Shown here: positions 7,599 through 15,616 of the stretch, piece by piece
Numbering within the stretch: position 1 is the stretch's first letter
Layout of the letters: each line of letters starts with the position of its first letter
DNA from: Planctomycetota bacterium
GTDB taxonomy: Bacteria > Planctomycetota > UBA1135 > UBA2386
Direction: 5' to 3'
Length of the DNA: 32,865 nucleotides
Assembly (NCBI GenBank): GCA_020425925.1
Contig: JAGQRB010000025.1
Span: 1-32,865, forward strand
Position numbers and translations under genes: made by a program
Notes under the pieces: generated by a model
The model's input: the letters and a program-made list of their open reading frames with translations, nothing else
Database searches by the model: none
Told to the model about the DNA's origin: nothing

Positions 7599-8603
7599 AT
7601 GCACACCTCGTCGCGGACGATTCTCGCGCTCTGCGCCCTCGCCATCGCCGGCCGCGCGCAGCCGCCGCGCCCGGGCCCGACGCCGGACTGGCGCGCGGTC
7701 GAGACCCGCATCGCATGGCACGGCACCTGGGAGGGCGCACTCGCGGCAGCAAGGTCAACCGGTCGCCCGATCCTGCTGGTTGCGGCGGCGCCGCACTGCG
7801 GGCTCGTGCCCGGGATGTGGTGACCCGGCAAACAGGAGATGGACAGGAGTTACCTGTCCGATGAACGGGTGATCGCCGCATCGCGCGACTTCGTCTGCGC
7901 GCGGCTCCTGACCTACGAGAGCGCCGCCGAGGCGAAGGTGCTGCTCGGGGTGTTCCGCGGCCGCGACGGCCTCGAGAATTCGACCTTCGCGATCCTCGAT
8001 CCGAGTGGTCGGGAGCAACTGGTGCGGAGCGGGCGCTCGCCGTCGTGGGCATTCGACGACGCCGCCGCGATGGCGGCGGCGATGCAGCGCATCGCGCAGC
8101 GCTACCCGGGCCGCGAGGACGCCGAGCCGATCGGCCTGCCGCGCTGTGCCGATGTCCGCCGCGGCCTCGGGGTCGCAGCCGCCGACCAGCTGCAGCTCGC
8201 GATCGTGACGGGCGATGGTGCCGCACGCGCCCGCCTCGAGGCGAGGCTCGCCGAGCTGGCCTGGTCCGACGATCTGATCGGCAGGCTGGTCTACGCCCGT
8301 GCCGACGCCGACACCGATTGGAGTGCGATCGCGGGCGGCGCGGACCGACCGGCTGCCGGACTCGTGATCGTCCGACCCGGTGAGTTCGGCGTCGACGGCC
8401 AGGTCGTCGCGATCGTCGAGGACGGCGAACTCGATGCGCGCGAGCTGCTCGCGGCCGTGAAGGCCTGGGCGCCGGGACCGGTCGACACCGCGCGACTGCG
8501 CGCCAGGGGCGCACGCGCCGGTATCGAGTGGCAGACCGCGATCCCGGTCAGCGATCGCCGCGGACCCGACCGCGACGTCGATCGCGGACGGCGGCGACGC
8601 TGA
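7599..8603 (+). CDS. Predicted exported thioredoxin-like selenoprotein with in-frame UGA (Sec75)
   Basis: One reading frame of 334 residues if the TGA at 7821-7823 is read as selenocysteine. Residues 1-20 form a signal peptide ('TILALCALAIAGRA'). Residues about 30-65 read like the start of a Thioredoxin_7-type fold ('WEGALAAARSTGRPILLVAA'). The redox site is then 'PHCGLVPGMW-U-PGKQEM': C67, seven residues, U75. After the UGA the same frame continues with thioredoxin-fold-like sequence ('LSDERVIAASRDFVCARL', then 'FAILDPSGREQL') and ends in a less regular region of about 170 residues with a basic tail. A strong hairpin placed as a bacterial SECIS follows the UGA. The second half has no ribosome site of its own; its first ATG (7839) lies in the hairpin base, and a start there would lack half the fold. 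The likely role is extracytoplasmic thiol redox chemistry; the partner is unknown. The alternative is a nonsense mutation. Confidence 0.8.
7821..7823 (+). other. In-frame UGA, predicted selenocysteine codon
   Basis: The codon lies between TGG (Trp74) and CCC (Pro76). The frame is open for 74 codons before it and 259 codons after it, and both sides read as parts of one thioredoxin-like domain. C67 upstream could form a selenenyl-sulfide with it. Confidence 0.78.
7841..7859 (+). promoter_or_regulatory. Bacterial SECIS hairpin
   Basis: GGACAGG (7841-7847) pairs perfectly with CCTGTCC (7853-7859) around a 5-nt loop AGTTA, and a further T-G wobble at 7840/7860 is possible. The loop starts 24 nt after the UGA and has G at its second position followed by U. 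Known bacterial SECIS rules ask for a short stem-loop within about 16-37 nt of the UGA, a G in the first two loop positions and often GU; all are met. The stem uses AGG for Arg and AGT for Ser, codons that are uncommon in the neighbouring genes, suggesting that RNA structure outweighs codon preference. SelB would bind the loop. Confidence 0.78.
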
Positions 8604-8901
8604 CGCGCCGCGCCGCGCGCACCGGCGTCGAGGTCACGAGCTCGCGCAGCAGCATCGCGATTCCGGCCAGGACCGCGAACAACACCGCGATCGGATAGCG
8701 GAACGCGAACAGGAACAGCACGAGCGGCCCCGGCACGACCGCGAGAACGAAGCGCTGCAGCAGCTCGGAGTACTCGACGCAGTGCGCGAGGCCGAGGCCG
8801 GTGAACAGCGCCGCGAAGAACCACAGCGCCGCGACCGCGAAGCTCCGCGCCAGCCGGTCCGAGCTCGGCTCGCGCCGCGTCATCCACTCGACGCGGCTCA
8901 C
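8548..8901 (-). CDS. Small membrane protein downstream of the acyltransferase fusion
   Basis: A 117-residue reading frame (111 if the ATG at 8883 is used). It begins with GTG at 8901-8899, overlapping the TGA stop of the upstream fusion gene in a GTGA arrangement typical of translational coupling. It has two clear hydrophobic stretches: 'FAVAALWFFAALFTGLGLAH' (about 21-40) and 'FVLAVVPGPLVLFLFAFRYPI' region plus 'AVLFAVLAGIAMLL' (about 51-85), ending in an Arg-rich cytoplasmic-like tail. The last 56 nt overlap tail-to-tail with the end of the selenoprotein gene. I recognise no family. The hydrophobic pattern and coupling make it more likely real than chance, but it is short. Confidence 0.55.
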   Translation of the reverse strand: MSRVEWMTRREPSSDRLARSFAVAALWFFAALFTGLGLAHCVEYSELLQRFVLAVVPGPLVLFLFAFRYPIAVLFAVLAGIAMLLRELVTSTPVRAARRVSVAAVRDRRRGRVRGDR

Positions 8902-11900
8902 GACTCGACCTCCGCAGTGGTCTCGGCGACCGATTCCAGGGCGATCGCCTTGACGGCGCGCAGATCGAGCTTGCCGGTACCGAGCATCGGCAGCTCGTCG
9001 ACCGCGACGAACTGCTCGGCACGCGGCACGAACAGCGCCGGCAGACCGCGGCGGCCGAGCGCCGCGATCACCGCCGGCAGTTCCGCGACCGGCAGCGTGG
9101 TCAACACGACCAGGCGTTCGCCCTTCTTCGGATCGGGCACGCCCGCGACCGCGAACGCGCGCTCCTCGCGACCGCTCGCGGCCTGCAGGTGATCTTCGAC
9201 CGTGCCGTGCGGCACCATCTCGCCGCCGATCTTCGAGAACCGCGACAGGCGATCGGTCAGGAACAGGAAGCCATCGGCGTCGAGCCGCCCGATGTCGCCG
9301 GTGACGTAGAAGCCTTCTTGCAGGACCTGGGCGGTGAGATCGTCGCGACCCAGGTAGCCGCGCATCACGTTCGCGCCCTTGACCAGCACGAGACCAGCCT
9401 CGCCGACCGGCAGCGGCGCGCGCGTGTCCGGATCCACGACCCGCACCACGATGCCGGGCAGCGGGCGCCCGACCGAGCCGCGGCGCGATCCCGCCTGGTA
9501 GAAGCCACGGGCGCGGTAGCCGGGCGTGCTGGTCGCGACCACGGGCGAGCACTCGGTGGCGCCGTAGCCCTGCACCGGGCGGATCCCGAACTTGTCGGCG
9601 AACGCGTCCGCGAGCTCGTCGGTGAGCTTCTCGGCGCCGGTCAGCGCGACCCGCAGCGAACCGAACTGTCCGGGCTCGCAGCGCCGCATGTAGAGCTGCA
9701 GGAACGTCGGCGTCGCGAGCAACATCGTGATGCCGTGGCCGGCGACGAGCTCGCCGACGACCGCGGCCTCGAGCGGGTTGGGGTGGAAGACCATCGCCGC
9801 GCCCTGCTGCGCGGCGTACCACAGCGCGAAGTTGCCGAACGAGTGGAACAGCGGCAGCACGCCGAGCACGCGATCGCCGGCATCGAGCGGGATGACCTGC
9901 GCGACCGCCTCGCTGTTCGACTGCACGTTGCCGTGCGACAGCACGATGCCCTTCGGCTCGCCGGTACTGCCGCTGCTGAACAGGATCGCGGCCGGATCGT
10001 CGCGGTGCACCCGGCGCTCGGCGCCGCAGGCCCGCTCGAGCCGCCCGATCGGCAGCAAGAGCGCCATGCACGCCGCCGCCCAGCGCTGGCCGCGGGTCAC
10101 GTTCGCCAGCAGGTCCTCGAGGTGGATTAGCTCGACGCCCGCCGGCAGCTCGGCGAGCAACGCCGCCGGCAGCTTCTCGACGAACGCTCGCGAGGTCACG
10201 ATCGTGCGCAGCTCGGCCTGGCGCACCGCCGACGCGAACGCGGCGCTGCCGACCGTGTAGTTGAGCGGCACGGCGGCTCGGCCCGACAGGCTCGCGGCGA
10301 TCGCCGTGGTCGCGCCGCCGATCGACGGCGGCAGCAGCACGCCGAGGTTGCGCTGGCCGCGGCAGCGCTGGCGCAGCGCGCGGGCGGTCACGATCGCGCC
10401 GCCGAGCGCGCCGAGGCGCGACATCGAACGCCCGGTGCTGTCGGCGAACATCCGGCGCCACGGCGCGCGCCGCACGGTCTGCACCAGCTCACAGTGCAGC
10501 GGGCGCAGCTGCTCGGCGCGGTGATCCCAGGCCGCACCCGCCAGCGTCTCGACGCGGTGGCGCACCTCGGCCGGCGCGACGTCGGGCGGCAGCGCGGTGC
10601 CGAACGACACCGTCACCGGGCAAGGGATCCGCGTCGGCAGCAGCTGCACGTGGCCGCCGCGCGAGCTCAGCAGGCTGCCGTAGACCCGATCGAGGTGCAC
10701 CGGCACGATCACGGTGTCACGCCCGCGCACGATGCGCTCCATGCCGCGGCGGAACGGCAGGGTGCTGCCGACGCGGCTGATCTCGCCCTCGGCGAACAGG
10801 CAGACGAGGTCGCCGTTGTCGAGCGCCTTGCCGGCCTCGCGCAGCGCCGCGAGCACGACGCGCGGTCCACCAGCAGCCGAGATCGGGATCGAGCCCAGCG
10901 CCTTCAGGAACGGCTTCAGGTACCAACGTTCGTACCACGACTGCTCCATCACGAAGCGGATCGGCCGGTCGGTCGCCGCCAGCAGGAACAGGCCGTCGAG
11001 GAACGAGACGTGGTTCGGCACCAGCAGCGCGCTGCCGGTCTCGGGGACGTTGCGGCGGCCGAGGATCGTGACGCGATACAGCGTGTGCGCCGCGAGGATC
11101 ACGCACATGCGCAGCAGCGCGGCCGGCAGCAGCCAGACCGCCCACGCCGTGCCGAGTGCGGTCAGCGCGGCCGCCACCAGCAGGATCGCCGCCGAGTCGG
11201 CGCCCAGCCGGGCGAGCGCCAGGCAGCCGAGGTTCCCCGCGAGGACGCCCGCGAACGACAGCGCGTTCACCAGCGCGATCACCGCGCCACGGCGCGAAGC
11301 CGGCGCGCGCCACTGCACCAGTGCGTTGAGCGGCACGACGACGAAGCCGCTGGCTACGCCGAGCGCGGTCATCAGGGCGAACGTGCCGACCCGACCGGGC
11401 GCGAACGCACCGAACAGCGCGGCACCGAGCGCCAGGCCGATCGCGCCGAGCGGGATCAGGCCGGTCTCGACCTTGCCCTTCGACAGCCGGCCTGCGAGCA
11501 GCGCACCGCCGCCGACGCCGATCGCGAACAGCGCATAGGGGATCCCGGCCAGCGTGTCGGAGAAGCCGAGCACCTGCTTGCCGTAGATCAACACGTCCTG
11601 GCCGAGCAGGCTCGCGAGCCCCCAGAACACGATCGAACCGAGGGTCGCGAGCCACAGCGAGCGGTCCGAACGCACCGCGCGCCAGGCGCCGCCGAACGCG
11701 ACCGTGAACGGCTCGCGCTGACCGCTGGCGGGCACCTGCGGCACACGCAACGACGCGACCAGCCCCGCGGCCGAGAACGCGGTCAGGACGACACCGGCGA
11801 TCCAGGCCGCCCCGTCGACCGCGGCGAGCAACAGGCCGCCGGCGACGGTGCCGAGAATGATCGCGAGGAAGCTGGCCGCCTCGAGCTTGCCGTTCGCGGC

Positions 11901-12341
11901 CGCGAGCCGGTCGTGCGGCAGCGTCTCCGGCAACAGCCCGTACTTCGCCGGCGAGAAGAACGCGCTCTGCAGCCCCATGCCACCGAGCACGACGAGCGGC
12001 AGCCAACCGGTCGGCTGCAGCCACAGCGCCAGCGTGCCGAACGCCATCAGCGCGAGCTCGGCCAGCTTGGTCGCGACCAGCAGCGAGCGCTTGCTGACGC
12101 AGTCGCCCAGCACCATCGCCGGCAGCGAACCGAGCATCAGCGGCAGCGTCAGGATCACGAACGCCTGCGTCGTCACCGCCTGCGCCCCGGCCTCGTCGCC
12201 GGCGGCGACCGCGCCGATCGCGAGCAACGCGACGATCATCTTGAAGGCGTTGTCGTTGAACGCGCCGAAGAACTGGGCGATCAGCAGGCCGCCGAGCGGG
12301 CTCCGGGTCGGACGGTCGGCTGGGAGTTCGGTAGTGGTCAT
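8898..12341 (-). CDS. MFS transporter / PlsC acyltransferase / acyl-ACP synthetase fusion (LplT-Aas type)
   Basis: A 1147-residue three-domain protein. Residues 1 to about 415 are a 12-helix MFS permease starting 'LGGLLIAQFFGAFNDNAFK', like the lysophospholipid flippase LplT. Residues about 425-625 are a PlsC acyltransferase with HX4D in 'NHVSFLD' (near residue 442) and the 'AEGEIS' glycerolipid-binding block. Residues about 650-1130 are an AMP-binding acyl-activating enzyme with the P-loop 'FSSGSTGEPKG' (near 787), 'YGATECSP', 'TGDIGRLDADG' and the C-terminal 'GTGKLDLR' lysine. In Enterobacteria LplT and Aas are separate neighbours that import lysophosphatidylethanolamine and reacylate it with acyl-ACP; here one chain carries all steps. 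ATG 12341 is preferred over an in-frame ATG 66 nt upstream because GAGGA lies just before it and the extension is an unconserved basic stretch. Confidence 0.9.
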   Translation of the reverse strand: MTTTELPADRPTRSPLGGLLIAQFFGAFNDNAFKMIVALLAIGAVAAGDEAGAQAVTTQAFVILTLPLMLGSLPAMVLGDCVSKRSLLVATKLAELALMAFGTLALWLQPTGWLPLVVLGGMGLQSAFFSPAKYGLLPETLPHDRLAAANGKLEAASFLAIILGTVAGGLLLAAVDGAAWIAGVVLTAFSAAGLVASLRVPQVPASGQREPFTVAFGGAWRAVRSDRSLWLATLGSIVFWGLASLLGQDVLIYGKQVLGFSDTLAGIPYALFAIGVGGGALLAGRLSKGKVETGLIPLGAIGLALGAALFGAFAPGRVGTFALMTALGVASGFVVVPLNALVQWRAPASRRGAVIALVNALSFAGVLAGNLGCLALARLGADSAAILLVAAALTALGTAWAVWLLPAALLRMCVILAAHTLYRVTILGRRNVPETGSALLVPNHVSFLDGLFLLAATDRPIRFVMEQSWYERWYLKPFLKALGSIPISAAGGPRVVLAALREAGKALDNGDLVCLFAEGEISRVGSTLPFRRGMERIVRGRDTVIVPVHLDRVYGSLLSSRGGHVQLLPTRIPCPVTVSFGTALPPDVAPAEVRHRVETLAGAAWDHRAEQLRPLHCELVQTVRRAPWRRMFADSTGRSMSRLGALGGAIVTARALRQRCRGQRNLGVLLPPSIGGATTAIAASLSGRAAVPLNYTVGSAAFASAVRQAELRTIVTSRAFVEKLPAALLAELPAGVELIHLEDLLANVTRGQRWAAACMALLLPIGRLERACGAERRVHRDDPAAILFSSGSTGEPKGIVLSHGNVQSNSEAVAQVIPLDAGDRVLGVLPLFHSFGNFALWYAAQQGAAMVFHPNPLEAAVVGELVAGHGITMLLATPTFLQLYMRRCEPGQFGSLRVALTGAEKLTDELADAFADKFGIRPVQGYGATECSPVVATSTPGYRARGFYQAGSRRGSVGRPLPGIVVRVVDPDTRAPLPVGEAGLVLVKGANVMRGYLGRDDLTAQVLQEGFYVTGDIGRLDADGFLFLTDRLSRFSKIGGEMVPHGTVEDHLQAASGREERAFAVAGVPDPKKGERLVVLTTLPVAELPAVIAALGRRGLPALFVPRAEQFVAVDELPMLGTGKLDLRAVKAIALESVAETTAEVES

Positions 12342-12495
12342 GACGAGCTTTCCTCGGCGCCTCGGTTGCCGGAAGTATCGACGATTCCGTCGCTCCGACT
12401 GCGCCACTTGCGCTTCGCTATCCGTTAAGCCCTGCTTATCGATGTCTCGGTCGTCGCATCTGTCGGTGCAAACGATGTCGGGATCCAGGCCGCGC

Positions 12496-12501
12496 TATCG
12501 T
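12496..12501 (+). promoter_or_regulatory. TATCGT -10-like element, leaderless spacing
   Basis: TATCGT ends 6 nt before ATG 12508 of the secreted SGNH protein, with GCCCCC in the gap and no Shine-Dalgarno sequence. No clear -35 box is seen. It sits in the 166-nt divergent region shared with the acyltransferase fusion gene; the rest of that region shows no structure I can name. Confidence 0.4.
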
Positions 12502-12507
12502 GCCCCC

Positions 12508-13731
12508 ATGCTTCGCCCGTTCCGCGCATGTCTCACGGCCGTTCTCGCCGCCGGCGCAACCGCCCAGGCCGGCCGGAACCTGCTGTTCTACGGCAACAGC
12601 TACTCGGCGCGGAACGGCGGCGTCGCCGCGCTCGTCCGACTGATCGCGGCGGAAGCCGGCCACCCGGCTCCGAACGTGGTCGAACGGCTCGCGAGCAGCC
12701 AGGACCTGCACTTCCACCGCACCGATCCGGGTCAGGTCGCCGCGATCACCACCGCGCTGCCGCCCGGCCAGACCTGGGACGCCGTGATCCTGCAGGGGCA
12801 GTCGACCGAGGCGACCGCGGCGCTCGGCAACCCGCAGCAGTTCCGCGCCGACGCGGTCGGCATCGCGGCGAACGTGCGCAGCCACAGCCCCCTCGCCCGC
12901 GCCGTGCTCTACCAGACCTGGGCCCGGGCGGTCGGCCACCACTACTACCCCGGTACGTTCGCGACCCCGATCGCGATGCACGACGAGATCCGCGCCAACT
13001 ACCGGCTGGCGGCCGCGGACATCGAGGCCGCGTTCGGCACCGGCGCGGCCGTCGACGCCGCGGTCGGCGACGGAGTCGCACTGCTCGAGTGGGATCCGTC
13101 GTATTACGAGTCCGATCTCTACCACCCGCTGCCGGCGATGACGCTGCTCGCGGGCATGTGCCTCTACACCTCGATCTATGGTGCGACGGTGTGCGAGCTG
13201 TCGCCGAGCTTCGCGCCGGCCGGCCCGCTCGCCAGCTGGCTGACCGGAATCGGCCTGTCCGAGCGCGACTGGCGCGAGATCGCCGGCATCGCCGACCGCG
13301 TCGCCGACGCCGGCCTGCGGCCGTACCCGGGTTCGGGCGACCATCTGCTCATGGAGTCGGCGACACTGCCCGGGCTCACCACCGCCTGCGGCCGCAATCG
13401 ACTGCCGGCCGGCAGCTGGGTGCTGATCCGCTTCCGCTCGCTGAACGGGGTCTACGACGCGGCGCCGTCGTGGCTGCTCGCCGGCCTGTTCCCGACCGGC
13501 TCACCGCCGGGTCCGGCAGCGATGTATCCGGAGATCCGACTCGACCTCGGCACGATGTCGGTGCTGGCGACGACCGCCAGCCTCGGCGCGCCGGCCGCGC
13601 TGTTCACTCGCGTGCCGTTCTCCTGGCCGGGCACGTCGATCCTGGTGCAGGGCCTCGCCTGGGGTCCGAGCACCGCGACCGGCAACGCGTTCTTCACGAC
13701 GACCGACGGCCACGAGTCCGTGTTCCAGTAG
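12508..13731 (+). CDS. Secreted SGNH-hydrolase-like protein with C-terminal beta-rich module
   Basis: A 407-residue exported protein: residues 1-20 are a signal peptide ('ACLTAVLAAGATAQA'). Residues about 21-220 look like an SGNH/GDSL hydrolase with 'LLFYGNSYS' (nucleophile S31) and 'DLYH' (D203, H206). Block III, normally Gly-x-Asn, reads 'QGQS' (G97-Q98-S99), so the oxyanion-hole Asn is missing or replaced. Residues about 260-407 form a Gly/Ala/Pro-rich, probably beta-rich C-terminal region ending 'TTTDGHESVFQ', similar in style to the C-termini of other exported proteins of this type of organism. Esterase activity on an acylated glycan is plausible but not shown. The ATG at 12508 is chosen because it opens the signal peptide; the frame is open upstream only as a shadow. 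Confidence 0.75.
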   Translation: MLRPFRACLTAVLAAGATAQAGRNLLFYGNSYSARNGGVAALVRLIAAEAGHPAPNVVERLASSQDLHFHRTDPGQVAAITTALPPGQTWDAVILQGQSTEATAALGNPQQFRADAVGIAANVRSHSPLARAVLYQTWARAVGHHYYPGTFATPIAMHDEIRANYRLAAADIEAAFGTGAAVDAAVGDGVALLEWDPSYYESDLYHPLPAMTLLAGMCLYTSIYGATVCELSPSFAPAGPLASWLTGIGLSERDWREIAGIADRVADAGLRPYPGSGDHLLMESATLPGLTTACGRNRLPAGSWVLIRFRSLNGVYDAAPSWLLAGLFPTGSPPGPAAMYPEIRLDLGTMSVLATTASLGAPAALFTRVPFSWPGTSILVQGLAWGPSTATGNAFFTTTDGHESVFQ

Positions 13732-13751
13732 CCGCAGCGCGTCGAGCGCGC

Positions 13752-15602
13752 CTACAGCGGGAAGTAGCAGACGGTGTTGGACAGCAGGATCGTGACGAAG
13801 ACGAGGCACATCGCCATCGGCCCGAGCCAGATGCGCCCGGTCATGCGGAAGAACGCGCGGTGGAACAGCGGCAGCACGAACATGATCGGCACCACCGCAA
13901 AGAGCAGGTTGACGTAGAGCCAGCCGTCGGTCCAGAAGACCGTGCCGGTGGCCGCGAACACGCCGTACTGCAGCACCAGGATCAGCGCGAGTCCGAAGGT
14001 GTTGGCGACTCCGGCGAGCAGCAGGCCGCGCCACTCCGGCACCCCGGCGTGGCACATGCCGGCGTTCACGCGCAGCGAGTTCTGCAGGAAGAACACGAAG
14101 AACGGCAGCGCGTACATCGGCACCAGCAGCAGCACCGCGGGCTGGAACGCGCGCACGCCGAGGAACACGAAACGATAGTCGACGTGGAACAGGTAGTGGA
14201 TGCCGAACAGCAGCACGAAGAAGGTGGCGGCGATCGCGACCGCGAGGGCCGCCGTGCGCGCGAGCTCGCCGGGCGAGATCCGCACCCCGAGCCCGCCGGC
14301 TGCATCGACCGGGCCGCCACGCTGCGCGAGTCGCGACGAGGCGAAGAACAGCGCGAAACCGACCAGGCCGTTGAGCCCGGCCCAGAGCATCACGGCGTTG
14401 TTCATGCGCTGCGGGAAGAACCACGTCGGCTCGCGGTTCGACGCCGCGACGAACAGCTGCTGGGACCACTCCGACAGCGGGATGAAGCTCAGACCGGCGA
14501 CGAGTCCCGACACGACGACGACGATCCAGAACAACCATCGCCGGGCACCGCGCGGCCGTTCGGGTGGCGGCGGCAGCGGGCGCACGAGACCGGCGAACGC
14601 CGGCAGCCGTAGCAGCAGCCGCGCCAACGGCAGGATCATCGCCAACGCTGCGACCAGTGCGACGAACGTCAGCAGTTCCTTCCGCTGCCAGATCTGTGCA
14701 TCGGCCGGGACCGAAGCGTCCAGGCCGAACACGTGTTCGAAGAACTCGAGCTGATGGCGCATGGCTTCGTGTGAGTACGGCTGGAACGGGTGGATCGTGC
14801 GCTCGTTGTGCACGATGCGCAGGGTGCGCGCGGCGTCATCGCCGTACCAGCGACCGATCTCGATGCGTTCGGGCACGGCCCGCCCGCCGAGCCCCGATGC
14901 GACCGTGCGCCGGGCCTCGGGGGCGACCGTCATGTCGCCATTGCCGAGTTCGTTCCGATAGGAGCCCTCGTCGAAGTACGCATAGCTGACACCGACGTTC
15001 GATCGCACGTCGCGCAGCACCTTCTCGGTCAGCGTGAGCAGGTAGCCCGACACGTAGATCGACTGCAGTTTGCTCGGCGTGCCGGTCTCCCGCGCCAGCC
15101 GGCCGAAGTGACTCGCGCCGCGGATCGCGGCGTTGCCACCGGCCGAATGACCGGTGGCCGCGATCCGGGTCTTGTCGACGTAGTCGAGGTTGTCGGTGTC
15201 GAACGCGTAGTCGACGACCGCGAACATGCCGTAGCCCTGGGTCGTCGCCGACTGCCTACTCAGCGACGAGCTCGAACCGCCCTGGCCGTAGGGGTCGATC
15301 GCGACCACGACGACGCCGCGACGCGAGAGCTCGATCGACAGGTTCGACAGCGTCTCCTTCGAGCGCTGGAAACCCGGCACGACGACGACCAGCGGCGCCG
15401 GATGCTCCGGCGTCGCAGTCGCGGGCTTGAAGAGGTCGGCCGTCAGCCACTGGCCGCCCTGGGTCGGCAGCACGATCGTCCGCACCGCCACCTGTCCGCC
15501 CGAGCTCTGCACCCGCGCCGCCAGGCCGCTCGCGACCAGCATCACGAGTGCGAGCAACGCGACGCTCAGGGCGGCACGGGTCTGGCGTGACGATCCGTGC
15601 AT
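13752..15602 (-). CDS. Alpha/beta hydrolase fused to a polytopic membrane domain
   Basis: A 616-residue protein. An N-terminal signal anchor ('ALSVALLALVMLVASGLAA') leads into an alpha/beta hydrolase domain (about residues 35-310) with the 'VVVVPGF' strand, the nucleophile elbow 'TGHSAGG' (S153), and a likely catalytic histidine in 'IHPFQPYSHEAM'. Residues about 325-616 hold roughly eight hydrophobic helices, among them 'LTFVALVAALAMILPLARLL', 'LFWIVVVVSGLVAGLSFI' and 'FVFLGVRAFQPAVLLLVPMY'. The hydrolase domain should face the periplasm. It starts 14 nt after the stop of the anion transporter and is probably cotranscribed with it. The hydrolase half resembles dienelactone-hydrolase/PET-hydrolase-like enzymes; I recognise no family for the membrane half. 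It converges with the SGNH gene across 20 nt. Confidence 0.82.
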   Translation of the reverse strand: MHGSSRQTRAALSVALLALVMLVASGLAARVQSSGGQVAVRTIVLPTQGGQWLTADLFKPATATPEHPAPLVVVVPGFQRSKETLSNLSIELSRRGVVVVAIDPYGQGGSSSSLSRQSATTQGYGMFAVVDYAFDTDNLDYVDKTRIAATGHSAGGNAAIRGASHFGRLARETGTPSKLQSIYVSGYLLTLTEKVLRDVRSNVGVSYAYFDEGSYRNELGNGDMTVAPEARRTVASGLGGRAVPERIEIGRWYGDDAARTLRIVHNERTIHPFQPYSHEAMRHQLEFFEHVFGLDASVPADAQIWQRKELLTFVALVAALAMILPLARLLLRLPAFAGLVRPLPPPPERPRGARRWLFWIVVVVSGLVAGLSFIPLSEWSQQLFVAASNREPTWFFPQRMNNAVMLWAGLNGLVGFALFFASSRLAQRGGPVDAAGGLGVRISPGELARTAALAVAIAATFFVLLFGIHYLFHVDYRFVFLGVRAFQPAVLLLVPMYALPFFVFFLQNSLRVNAGMCHAGVPEWRGLLLAGVANTFGLALILVLQYGVFAATGTVFWTDGWLYVNLLFAVVPIMFVLPLFHRAFFRMTGRIWLGPMAMCLVFVTILLSNTVCYFPL

Positions 15603-15616
15603 GGCGAGGCCGTCGA

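Noticed and set aside
7599-7823. Pseudogene explanation: nonsense mutation in a thioredoxin-like gene
   Set aside because: Not excluded, but the frame after the UGA shows no decay over 259 codons, and a hairpin satisfying SECIS rules sits at the expected distance, which chance does not readily explain.
7839-8603. A separate cytosolic 254-residue gene starting at ATG 7839
   Set aside because: There is no ribosome site, the start falls at the base of the SECIS-like hairpin, and the protein would lack the first half of its thioredoxin-like fold, which is encoded in the same frame just upstream of the UGA.
10494-12428. A 644-codon plus-strand frame opposite the acyltransferase fusion
   Set aside because: Composition is dominated by Arg, Gln, Glu, His and Ala without domains; the minus strand encodes three recognisable domains across the same DNA.
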